DNA of 19,118 nt from CAVRZY01 sp963725415 (GTDB taxonomy: Bacteria; Acidobacteriota; Terriglobia; Bryobacterales; Bryobacteraceae): assembly GCA_963725415.1 (NCBI GenBank), contig CAVRZY010000024.1:1-19118 (forward strand), in the 5' to 3' direction. Numbering within the stretch: position 1 is the first letter of the stretch; the number at the start of each line of letters is the position of its first letter. The position numbers and the translations under genes were made by a program. Positions 7,478 to 16,172 of this stretch are shown here, piece by piece. The notes beneath the pieces were generated by a model that worked only from the letters and a program-made list of their open reading frames with translations, was not told the DNA's origin and made no database searches.

Positions 7478-8380
7478 ATGATTGCTAAAGTGCGCAAGGC
7501 GGTGTTTCCGGCCGCCGGATTGGGCACGCGCTTCCTGCCGGCCACCAAGGCGCAGCCCAAAGAGATGCTGCCGCTGGTGGACAAGCCGCTGATCCAGTAT
7601 GGAGTCGAGGAAGCGATTCGCTCCGGCATCCAGAACATCCTGATCATCACCGGCCGGGGCAAGAGCGCCATCGAAGACCACTTCGACGTCAGCTTCGAGC
7701 TGGAACAGCCGCTGGAGAAGCGGCAACAAGAAGGACCTGCTGGCCACGGTGCGGGAGATCTCGGACATGGTCGACATCGCCTACATCCGGCAGAAGGAAG
7801 CACTGGGACTGGGGCACGCCGTGCTTGCGGGCGCGGGACATGGTGGGAAGCGAGCCGTTTGCGGTGGTGCTTTCCGACGACGTGATCGACGCGGAGGTTC
7901 CCTGCCTGCGGCAACTGCTGGACGTCTACGAGCTTTTCGGCGCTTCGGTGGTGGCGCTGATGGAGGTGCCCGCAGAAGAGGTCTCCGCCTACGGCATCGT
8001 GGATGCGGAGCCGGTCCACCACAATGGCTGCGGCGACCGGCTGTTATCGCATACATAACCTGATCGAGAAGCCGCAGCCATCCGAGGCGCCTTCCAGGCT
8101 GGCCATCATCGGGCGCTACGTGCTCACGCCGGAGATTTTTCCCTCCCTGGAGGCCATCGAGCCGGGCTCGCTGGGCGAGATCCAGCTTACCGACGGGCTG
8201 AGGCATCTGCTCGGAAGCCGCCCAATTTACGGATACCGTTTCGAGGGGACACGCTACGATGCAGGCGACAAGCTGGGATTCTTGAAAGCCACGGTGGAAT
8301 TCGCGCTGCGGCGCAGCGATTTGGGAGGCGCGTTTCGGGAGTACTTGAAGAGTCTGGATTTGGATGGAGGGTTGCGGTGA
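7478..8380 (+). CDS. galU: UTP--glucose-1-phosphate uridylyltransferase, three frameshifts
   Basis: Makes UDP-glucose from glucose-1-phosphate and UTP, feeding surface polysaccharide synthesis. Four reading segments together give the whole enzyme of about 299 residues. The N-terminal nucleotide-binding FPAAGLGTRFLPATK and KEMLPLVDKP come first; then, after a shift, ALGLGHAVL; then FAVVLSDDVIDAEV; then IEKP, GRYVLTPEIF, GEIQLTDGL and the C-terminal GTRYDAGDKLGFLKA. Each shift is a one-base gain: an extra C near 7724, an extra base in 7824-7827 and an extra T near 8043. After the third the original frame is restored. All active-site motifs are intact, so I favour sequencing error over decay. 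The stop overlaps the next gene's GTG by four bases. Confidence 0.85.
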
Positions 8381-10280
8381 GCAGCATACGTGTCGATCCG
8401 CCGCTGAAGGCCAGCGAGGCGGCGGCGCTGGCGGAATTGATTTTTGAGCACCTGGAGGGCCGGGCTTTGAACGACGAGCTGCGGGCGCGGCTGGCGGGCC
8501 GCCTGGCGGCGCTGGAAATCTCCAGCTTCGTCCCCTGTGCAGGGTCGCTGCAACAGGATCCCATCCATCCTTCGACTTACTACGTGGCGGTGGATGCCCT
8601 GACGGGGCCTGCTCCCCAGGCGCTGTTGCTGCGGCTGGCGCCGGCCACCTCGCCGGCCAGCGGTCTGTTTCCCAACTCCATCCTGATCGGCCGCATGCGG
8701 GGCAGCCGGGGCGGTGAAATGGTGATCAACGCCATCCCCTTCGCCTCGACCGATCACGCCAACATCCGGACCTTTGCCGAGCAGGTGGATCGCGCGTTTC
8801 TGCCGAGGCCGCAGGGAGCGCAGCCGGCCATCGCGGCCGGGAACCGGCACCCGGAGATCAGCCTGCCCGCGGTTTTCGAGGCCTACCGCGCGATTCTCAA
8901 GAACACGGGAATCAACCTGGCTTCGACGGTCCAGCTTTCGGCCACGCGGGAGATGACGACCGAGGAAGCGCTCGATTCCCGCGACGGCGAGAACCCCACG
9001 GCTGCCGGCCACACCCGGGTCTCGATCCGCCATCTCTATCACGCCGGACTTTGGGCCGCCATTCGCTCGGGGTGGCGGGAAGGCTACACCGCGGAAGCCG
9101 ACCACATCATCATCTCGGGAAACACGCCGGAGGAAATCAGCCGTTCGGTGGAGGGCGCCCGGGAAGCCATCCGGCATGCCGCCGGCTACACCAAGTTCAC
9201 CACCGATACCTCGCGGCTGTTCGATTTGCGGGCCGACCCTCGGCACCCGGAGCCCTGGAGCGACAGCGCCGTGGCCGAAAAGTATGAAGCCCTGTTCACG
9301 GAGGAGGAGCGGCAGTGGATCCAGGCCGAGTTCGACAGGCCTTATCGGATCGGGGATTCCCTGTACGAGTTCGGGCGCGAGGAAATCCTGCGGCTGGCGG
9401 TCAAGTTCGGCGAGAGCCTGAAGCTGAACGAGGAGCTTTTCGATTTCATCCGGCAGGCCAAGGGGGCGCTGGGACTGGGGCGGGCCTTCGACTTCGAGCC
9501 ATCGCTGGACGAGGCCGAGACGCTCACCACGGCCAAGGAACTGATCTTCTACATGCAGTGGCTGAAGGCGCGGGGCGGCCCGCGCAACTGGTTCCGCCCA
9601 ACCTGGGCTTCAAGAAGCGCCAAGCGTATCCGGCGGCGATCGAGACGTCTCCGGAACACGGCGTGGGACTGGCCGATTATGCGCGCCATAAGATGTGGCC
9701 GGAGCTGCTGCCGCGGGTGGAGCGGGACTTTTCGGGCAAGCCCCTGGAGGAGCTGGGGGACCGGGTGCGCGAACTGGCCGCGGTGGCGCGCCACTTCAAT
9801 GCCACCCTGAGCATCCACTCCGGCAGCGGCAAGCAGGCCGAGGTGCTGGAGCAGATCGGCAAAGCCACCGCGGGCCGGGTGAACTATAAAATTTCCGGCG
9901 AGCTGCAACTCCAGCTCTTCGACGTGCTCTCGGAGCAGCCAGCGGGATCGTACTGGCGGCAGCTTTACGATCGGATGGTGGAGCGGTGCAACCGCTTCGC
10001 ATCGGCCGGCGCGTTCGGAGAGGAAAGCGAGCTGGCCGCCAAGTACTTGGAAATGGGGCGGAGTTCTTACCTGGGGGACACCGCGCGGGGCCGGGTGGAC
10101 GGGAATCTCTTTTTGGTGTTCTGGCTGGGCAACGTGGTGGGCAGCCGGGACGTCGAGTCCCCGGATGGCGACCATCGTTTCTCTAAAGAGAAGCTGGATG
10201 AGCTGCCCGCGGAGCTGCTCGCGGAAGTGCGCCGCCGCAACAGCCGGTACGTGATTTGGCTGGCCGAGCATGTGGGGTAG
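8377..10280 (+). CDS. tagaturonate epimerase-like protein (UxaE family), one frameshift
   Basis: The joined product of about 634 residues resembles UxaE, which interconverts D-tagaturonate and D-fructuronate in galacturonate breakdown. Shared landmarks by recall are REGYTAEADHI near the middle (compare EGY and ADADH), a Thr/Asp-rich KFTTDTS strand, SLDEAETLT (compare VDETETPT), HSGSGK (compare HSGSDK) and a following G-R-V-N-Y-K-I-S strand. The zinc ligands probably include the His and Asp in these motifs (inference). It is longer than the Thermotoga enzyme, so the substrate could be a related uronate. The frame breaks near 9576-9582, where one base (probably G) seems lost; both halves are otherwise conserved-looking. 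GTG 8377 overlaps the galU stop as GTGA, and the TIM-barrel gene follows 17 bases on. Confidence 0.68.
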
Positions 10281-10297
10281 GCCAAGGGAGACCTGAA

Positions 10298-11335
10298 ATG
10301 CACCGGAGAAGCTTTTTGGCGACTGCTGCCGCCCTGGCTCAAGCTCGAAACCTTTCGCGAAAGGAATCCGCCGTGAAATTCGGAGTCGATCTGTTCAGCG
10401 TGCGCTCGCAGGGTTGGAGCCCGTTCCAGCATCTTGACTACTGCGCGAAATGGGACGTGAAGGTGGTCCACTTCAGCGAGATCCGTTTCATCGGCGGGCT
10501 GGAGGAAGAGCATCTGAAGCTGGTGCGGGCGCACGCCGAGAAACTGGGCATCGAGATCGAGATCGGCATGCGCTCGATCTGCCCGACATCGAAGATGTTC
10601 GACGCCTCCCAGGGCACGGCCGAGGAGCAGCTCACGCGCATGATCCAGGCCGCCCGCACGGTGGGTTCGCGCATCGTCCGGGCGGTGCTGGGCAGCCAGG
10701 CGGACCGGATGGGGCCGTTGCCGATCGAAGGCCATATCGAAAACATGGTGCGGGTGCTGCGGGCGGTGCGCTCCCGCGTCCTGGATAACGGCCTCAAGAT
10801 CGCTATCGAGAACCATGCCGGCGATATGCAGGCCCGCGAGCTGCGGATGCTGATCGAAGAAGCCGGAGCGGACTTCGTGGGGGCCTGCCTGGATTCCGGC
10901 AATCCGCTGTGGACGCTGGAGGACCCGCACCTCACGCTGGAAACGCTGGCGCCCTACGTGATCACCAGCCATGTCCGCGACAGCGCCGTGTGGCGGACGC
11001 CCGAGGGAGCGGCCGTGCAGTGGGTGCGCATGGGAGAGGGCAACGTCGGCATTGACGACTACATCCGCAAGTTCGCCGAGCGCTGCCCCGGCAAGACGCT
11101 TTCCCTGGAAGTGATCGTGACCCAACCCCGGTCTTTCAACTATTTGAACCCGAAGTTCTGGGAGGCGTATCGCAAGACGCCGGCTTGGGAGTTCGCCCGC
11201 TTTCTGGCGCTGGCCGAAAAAGGAACGCCCCGCCCGCCTGCGCCCCCCGTGCCCAAGGAGGCTGCCGCGGAGCGCGAGCGCGAGGACCTGGAAGCCAGCA
11301 TCCGTTGGACGCGCGGGGTGCTGGATAAGATCTGA
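10298..11335 (+). CDS. xylose isomerase-like TIM barrel protein with Tat-type signal
   Basis: The 345-residue product belongs to the AP endonuclease 2/sugar isomerase-epimerase superfamily. The beta-strand landmarks are KFGVDLFSVRS, VKVVHFSE, IAIENHAGD, GACLDSGNP, ITSHVRDSA and LSLEVI. The acidic and His residues at the strand ends (E of IENH, D of LDSGN, H of TSHVRD, E of SLEV) fit the divalent-metal site of this fold. The N-terminus HRRSFLATAAALA resembles a twin-arginine signal, suggesting export after folding, although the stretch is short. The C-terminus has a Pro-rich, then charged, tail. ATG 10298 follows AAGGGAG at about nine bases and is preferred to an in-frame ATG at 10256. Position after a uronate epimerase gene suggests a sugar or uronate substrate; the reaction is not assignable. 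Confidence 0.8.
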   Translation: MHRRSFLATAAALAQARNLSRKESAVKFGVDLFSVRSQGWSPFQHLDYCAKWDVKVVHFSEIRFIGGLEEEHLKLVRAHAEKLGIEIEIGMRSICPTSKMFDASQGTAEEQLTRMIQAARTVGSRIVRAVLGSQADRMGPLPIEGHIENMVRVLRAVRSRVLDNGLKIAIENHAGDMQARELRMLIEEAGADFVGACLDSGNPLWTLEDPHLTLETLAPYVITSHVRDSAVWRTPEGAAVQWVRMGEGNVGIDDYIRKFAERCPGKTLSLEVIVTQPRSFNYLNPKFWEAYRKTPAWEFARFLALAEKGTPRPPAPPVPKEAAAEREREDLEASIRWTRGVLDKI

Positions 11336-11348
11336 GCGAGGCAGAGCG

Positions 11349-12263
11349 ATGGCAGGGGAGGTTCTCGCATTTCTGCTGCTGCTCGAATCGGCCACCGCCG
11401 GCATCGTCTCGGACGTTCGCGCCGCCATCGCGCGCGACGACTTTTCGCTGGCCGAAGGCCGGTTGAATGCGTATCGCGCTCAGCACGGCGTGACTTCGGA
11501 GATGCTGGAGGCGCTCTCCTGGCTGGGCCGGGGCGCTCTTGCTTCCAAGCAGCTTGACAAAGCGGACGCTTACGCGGCCGAGACGCGCAGGCTGGCGCTG
11601 GAGCAACTGCGAACGCGAAAACTGGATGCCGACAAACATCTGCCGCTGGCGCTGGGGGCGTCGATCGAGGTCCAGGCCGCTGTGCTGGCCGAACGCGGCC
11701 AGCGTGCCGAGGCCGTCAGCTTCCTCACCCGGGAATTCAAGACCTACCGGGCGACCTCGATCCGGGCGCGCATACAAAAGAACATCAACCTGCTTAGCTT
11801 GGAAGGGAAACCGGCGCCGCCGCTCGAGATCCGGGAATGGCTCGGCAGCAAGCCGCTGCCGCTCGCCGAGCTGAAGGGCCGGACGGTGCTGCTGTTTTTC
11901 TGGGCGCACTGGTGTCCGGACTGCAAAGCCCAGGCGCCGGTGCTGGCCAAGCTCCAGGGGCAGTACGCGGGGCGGGGATTGGTCTTGATGGGGCCGACGC
12001 AGCATTACGGCTACGTGCAGCGCGGTAGAGAAGCGCCGCCCGAGCAGGAGCTGCGCTACATCGACGAAGTCCGCGGGCGGTCGTATTCGGATCTCTCGGA
12101 GATGCCCGTGCCAGTGAGCGAGGAGAACTTCAAGGTGTACGGTGCGAGCACCGTGCCAACGCTGGTTTTGATCGACCGCCAGGGGATGGTGCGCCTGTAC
12201 CATCCGGGCGCGATGTCTTACGAGGAGCTGGCCGCGAGAGTGGAGGTGGTTATTGGCCGATAA
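11349..12263 (+). CDS. TlpA-like thioredoxin-fold protein
   Basis: A 304-residue protein with an N-terminal hydrophobic stretch (about residues 5-18) likely to be a signal sequence, and a helical, TPR-like region to about residue 150. A thioredoxin/TlpA domain follows. The active site is W-C-P-D-C with Cys at 189 and 192, after LLFFWAHW, and the cis-Pro loop is STVPTLVLID. Such proteins reduce or exchange disulfides outside the cytoplasm. It starts 13 bases after the TIM-barrel gene and its end overlaps the sulfatase-fold gene, so it is within the same transcription unit. A role in keeping cysteines of the exported partners reduced is plausible but inferred. Confidence 0.85.
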   Translation: MAGEVLAFLLLLESATAGIVSDVRAAIARDDFSLAEGRLNAYRAQHGVTSEMLEALSWLGRGALASKQLDKADAYAAETRRLALEQLRTRKLDADKHLPLALGASIEVQAAVLAERGQRAEAVSFLTREFKTYRATSIRARIQKNINLLSLEGKPAPPLEIREWLGSKPLPLAELKGRTVLLFFWAHWCPDCKAQAPVLAKLQGQYAGRGLVLMGPTQHYGYVQRGREAPPEQELRYIDEVRGRSYSDLSEMPVPVSEENFKVYGASTVPTLVLIDRQGMVRLYHPGAMSYEELAARVEVVIGR

Positions 12264-13782
12264 AGGACTGCGCCGCCGCGAGTTGTTGCTGGCTAGCCTG
12301 ACGGCTGCGGGGATCGGTTGCTCGATGCGCCGCCGGAGGGGACGACCGGGCGAAGAAGCGAAATGACGCCGCCTCCGTTGCGCGTGGGCGACGAGATTGA
12401 GCCGGTGAAGAAGGGCAACGGGCTGAACCTGGTCCTGATCGTTGCGGACACTTTCCGTGCCGATTACCTGGGCTGCTACGGGAATTCCTGGATCAAGACG
12501 CCGAACCTGGACCGCCTGGCCCGGCGTTCCGTGCTGTTCAGCGAGTGCTATCCCGAGTCGCTGCCCACGCTTCCGGCACGCCGCGTCATCCTGACCGGAA
12601 GGCGCGCTGCGCCGCTGCGCTTTTATCCGCAGCAGAGCGACTCCATCCAGGCGCCGGGCTGGCATCCGCTCTTCTATGAAGACATCACGCTGCCGGAGTG
12701 GCTGCTGGCCGCCGGGTACACCACGGGCTATGTCACCGACGTGCCGCACGTGCAGAAGCCGGGTAAGAATTTTCATCGCGGCTTCAGCGCCTTCCGGTTC
12801 ATTCGGGGCAACGAGGCGGATCGGTATGCCTCCGGGCCCAAGAACGTGCCGCTGGCCAGATACTCGCTGGATCCCGGCAAGTCGGGCAACCTGCGCCAGT
12901 ACCTGATGAACCGCCGCAACTGGCGGAGTGAGGCCGACACCTTCGTGGCGCGGGTGATGCGGCAGAGCGCGCAGTGGCTGGTGGACAACAAGGACAACCA
13001 GCCCTTTTTCCTGTACGTGGACTGCTTCGATCCGCATGAGCCCCTGGGACCCGCCGGAGCACTACGCCCGGCTGTATCACCGGCCGATCAGGGGACCCAA
13101 GCTGATCAACCCGCCCGCACGCGCCGAGCAGCTCTCCAAGGAGCAGTTACTTCAGGTGAAGTCGCTGTATGCGGGCGAGGTCAGCCTAGTGGACGCGCAG
13201 GTGGGGAGACTGCTCGACCAGGTAGCGAAGTTGAACCTCGACAGGAACACGATTATGGTGTTCACCTCGGACCACGGGACCATGCTGGGGGAGCAGGGCC
13301 AGATCCGCAAAGGCAACGGTGAGCGCACACGGCGGCAGGTGGCGCGGGTGCCGCTGCTCATCAGCCACCCGAAGGCCCCCTATGGCGGGAAGAAGGTGTC
13401 GGCGTTCATGCAGCACACCGACCTGATGCCGACGCTGCTCGATCTACTGAACATGGCCGCGCCGGCCCGGGTGACCGGGGAGAACTTCTGGCCCCTGGTG
13501 ACCGGCGCGAAGACCGCGCTGCGTGACACGGTGGTCATGCAGTACGGTTACTACGTGGCGGTGCGCACGGCGGAGTGGAGCTACCTGTTCTGCATTAACC
13601 CGAAGAGGGCCGGCCACGAATTGGAGGAACTCTACGACGTGCGCAAGGATCCGCAGGAGCTGACCAACGTGGCCGGGCAGCACCACTCCGTGGTGCGCGA
13701 CCTGAAGGCCCGGCTGCGGCGGTACCTGGATGCAGGCGAGGACCTCACTAACGGCACTTTCGGGTTGGGGGTGGAGATGTAG
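12253..13782 (+). CDS. sulfatase-fold lipoprotein lacking the formylglycine Cys/Ser, two frameshifts
   Basis: The joined product of about 509 residues is in the alkaline phosphatase/sulfatase superfamily. TTG 12253, with GGAGGT five bases before it, begins a Tat-lipoprotein signal: RRRELLLASLTAAGIGC, a lipobox ending in Cys. One base seems missing near 12322-12326. Metal-site motifs follow: LIVADTFRADYLGCYG, VDCFDPHEPW and FTSDHGTMLGEQG. A second shift is an extra C in the CCCC at 13041-13044. The catalytic signature, normally C/S-x-P-x-R followed by LLTG, reads TLPARRVILTGR, so Thr (codon 12567-12569) stands where formylglycine would form. It may therefore be a phosphodiesterase- or phosphatase-like member, since Thr nucleophiles occur in other branches, or be inactive. 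It overlaps the TlpA-like gene by 11 bases. Confidence 0.82.
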
Positions 13783-13854
13783 TACTACGAACGCCGGGTT
13801 TCGTTCAGGGTCGCAAAGATTCCACGTGTTGGCCACTTTCGGTGTCCCCGACAA

Positions 13855-13886
13855 ATTGACGATTTGCTCATTGACGATTGACGATT
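13855..13886 (+). repeat. TTGACGATT short repeats
   Basis: TTGACGATT occurs at 13856-13864, 13871-13879 and 13878-13886, the last two overlapping as a 7-base (ATTGACG) tandem unit. It lies in the AT-richer gap between two convergent genes. No coding role or terminator hairpin is evident. Confidence 0.65.
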
Positions 13887-13934
13887 GGAGTATGCCGCTG
13901 CGTCAGACACAGCAATGATCAATCCCGCGCTGTG

Positions 13935-16150
13935 CTACCGCACGACCAGCTTGGCGACGGCCTGGTTTTCGTATTCGTCGGTGACGCGGACGGCGATGGT
14001 CAGCTCGCCGGGGGTGGGGCGGTCGAGCAGCAGGTGGTAGTCGTGCTCGCGGGAATCGGATAGCCTGGTGGTGGGTTCGACTGCCGTCCAGTCGCCGCCG
14101 TTCAGGGAGTACTCGGCCTTGTCGATGACACCCAGCGCGTCGGCGGCCTTCCAGCGCAGGTCGAGCTTGCCGATCGAGGGGGTGGCCGAGAGGCCGGAGA
14201 TCTGGGGCGGCGTGTTGTCTATGAAGAAAACCTCGCTCACCAGCTCGGCGGTCAGGGCCTGGGCCGGCGGGTTGGAGGGCGCGTCGGAGGCGATCACGCG
14301 AATGCGGTACTCGCCGTCGGGAAAGGCGGTGGAATCCCAGCTCAGGTGCTTGTCCTTCAGCTTGTCCTTGAGGAGCTTCCACTCGGATTCCTTCTCGCCG
14401 CGGATCTGGACCGTGTAGAGGAGCGTGTCTGCGTTCTCGTCGCTGGCGCTCCAGCGGCCGCCAATGTTGCCTTTGGCGTATTGCATCGAGGTGGCGCCGG
14501 AATCCACGCTCAGCGAGGGCGGCGTGGAGCGGGCCGGCTTGCCAAGTGGTGGGAGGGTGAGAGTCTGGGAAGGGGTGATGGTGAGGGCCTGCGGAGGGAA
14601 GCGGTAGTTGGCCGGCGTGACTTCGATCTGGGAAATCACCGGGGCCACGTTCTTGGGCAGGTAGGCGACATCTACGGAATGGAATTCCGGGGAGCGGGTA
14701 GTGCCGGCTGACTTCAGCGTGGCTTTCCACTGGAGAAAGCGGGCCGACGGGGAACTGATGCGTCCCCCTTCGGGCGAGGTTGTGACCGCAGCCCAGGGGC
14801 TCCAATCCTTCTGCGGACGATCCAGGTTGCCGCTGCGGGTCTCGAAGGCGATCTGCCCGCCTTCGGCTGCGCCCCGGAAGGACAGCCGACCCCAATAGGA
14901 AAACAGGCCGGCGTCGAAGGCCTCGCTCTCGATGGCGCCTTCCTTCTCCAGCTCCGGCCCGATTTGATATAGCTTGCCGACGTTGCCGGTAGCGGCGTAG
15001 AGCTTTCCACCGCGTCCAGTTATAAGGCAGGTGACCTGGGTGGGCGGAGCGCTGAGCAGATCGGTCGAAATCAGGTCGGAGTCCAGCCGGTACAGGGTGC
15101 CCTTGTTGCCCGTTCCCACCAGAGGACGACCTTCCACGTTAAAGCCAATCGTGTAGGCAATACTCTGAGCGTGGCTCCAGACCTTACGCGGAAAACCATC
15201 GGGGTTGATGCGATAGACCTCCGAGCCGCCGGAGACGGAGGGAGCGCTGATGCTGGGAATCGGGGCCGTCACCATGGGTACCTGGCGCGGCAACTGAGCG
15301 CTGCTGGGGGGTGTGATGGCGGGGGCACCTGGTTGGGGCGTGGGTGCGGCGGGGGGAGGCGACGGCAGGGAAGGCGCGGTGGGAGCCCGTTTGTCGCCTA
15401 CGCCGGCAGCATAGATCGAGCCGTCCTTGGCCACCGCCACGGCCGTGATTTCGCGTTTGGCCGCTTGGTAAAGCACGAATCCATCGCCCTTGGGACCGAC
15501 GCGCAGGATCAGGCCGCCGGGCTCGGTTCCCACCACCAGGTTGTCCTTTTTGTCGATGGCCAGGGAGCGGGCGTGGGTTTCGCCGGTCTTGAAGAAGATA
15601 TCGCCCTTGCCCTCCGGAGTCACTCGGTGGATTTCGCCCTTATCGCCAGTGCCGATGAACAGGTTCCCCTGGCTGTCAAAAACCATTCCCCAGATGTACT
15701 TGGCGCGCGGATCGTAGAAGACCTGGGGCTTTCCGTTGAGCGCGACTTTGTAGACCTTACCATCCGGAGATGTGGCGGCATAGAGGTGGTCGTTTTTATC
15801 GATGAGGATGGCGTGGACCTCCAGGCCGTCCAGTTCGGCAAGGACCTTACCCTTGCCGTCGGGTCCAACCATGTAGAGGCTGGCGCCCGGCCCGCCGGGC
15901 CGCCTCCGCCGGCGTACAGGTTCCCCTTGGAATCCTCGGCCAGCGTCCAGAGATACACAGAGGAGGAATCGAAGATTTCCCGAAAGGCCGGGGCCAGTGT
16001 CAGCCTCCCGTCGCTGGAGAGCGACAGCCTCTTCAGATTGCCCTTCTCGAAATCGGAGTAGTCGTTTTGCGACCAGGTCTTGGTTTCGACGGCGAAGCAG
16101 AGCCACGCCGGCACCCATACAGCGACGAAGAGCCGAAAAGAAGTTTTCAT
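13935..16150 (-). CDS. secreted beta-propeller protein with C-terminal Fn3-like modules, one frameshift
   Basis: Joined, this is about 738 residues. ATG 16150 starts a signal peptide (MKTSFRLFVAVWVPAWLCFA). The first half is a run of propeller-type blades of the form D-S-K/Q-G-N-L-Y/F-x-G/A-x-x, for example EDSKGNLYAG, DKNDHLYAAT, DSQGNLFIGT, DKKDNLVVGT and KDGSIYAAG. A Pro-rich linker at roughly residues 265-310 interrupts it. After the propeller come beta-rich fibronectin/Ig-like modules, with VISQIEVTPANY and DNTPPQISGLSA marking boundaries. The frame breaks near 15885-15905 in a GC-only run, where one base is probably missing. No catalytic motif is seen. It follows the S55 gene by 22 bases, so the pair is likely an operon. 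Function unknown, presumably binding at or beyond the cell surface. Confidence 0.75.
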
Positions 16151-16172
16151 GGGGATGAGTTTGGTTGCCAGG

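Noticed and set aside
11136..13037. A 633-codon open frame on the minus strand
   Set aside because: It is antisense to the TlpA-like and sulfatase-fold genes, both with clear motifs. The translation is Arg/Gln/His-rich, as expected of a shadow frame in GC-rich DNA.
15080..15095. GGTACAGG in the propeller gene as a third copy of the hairpin motif
   Set aside because: It has no matching GTCCCC partner and no stems; it lies in coding sequence and is a chance match.
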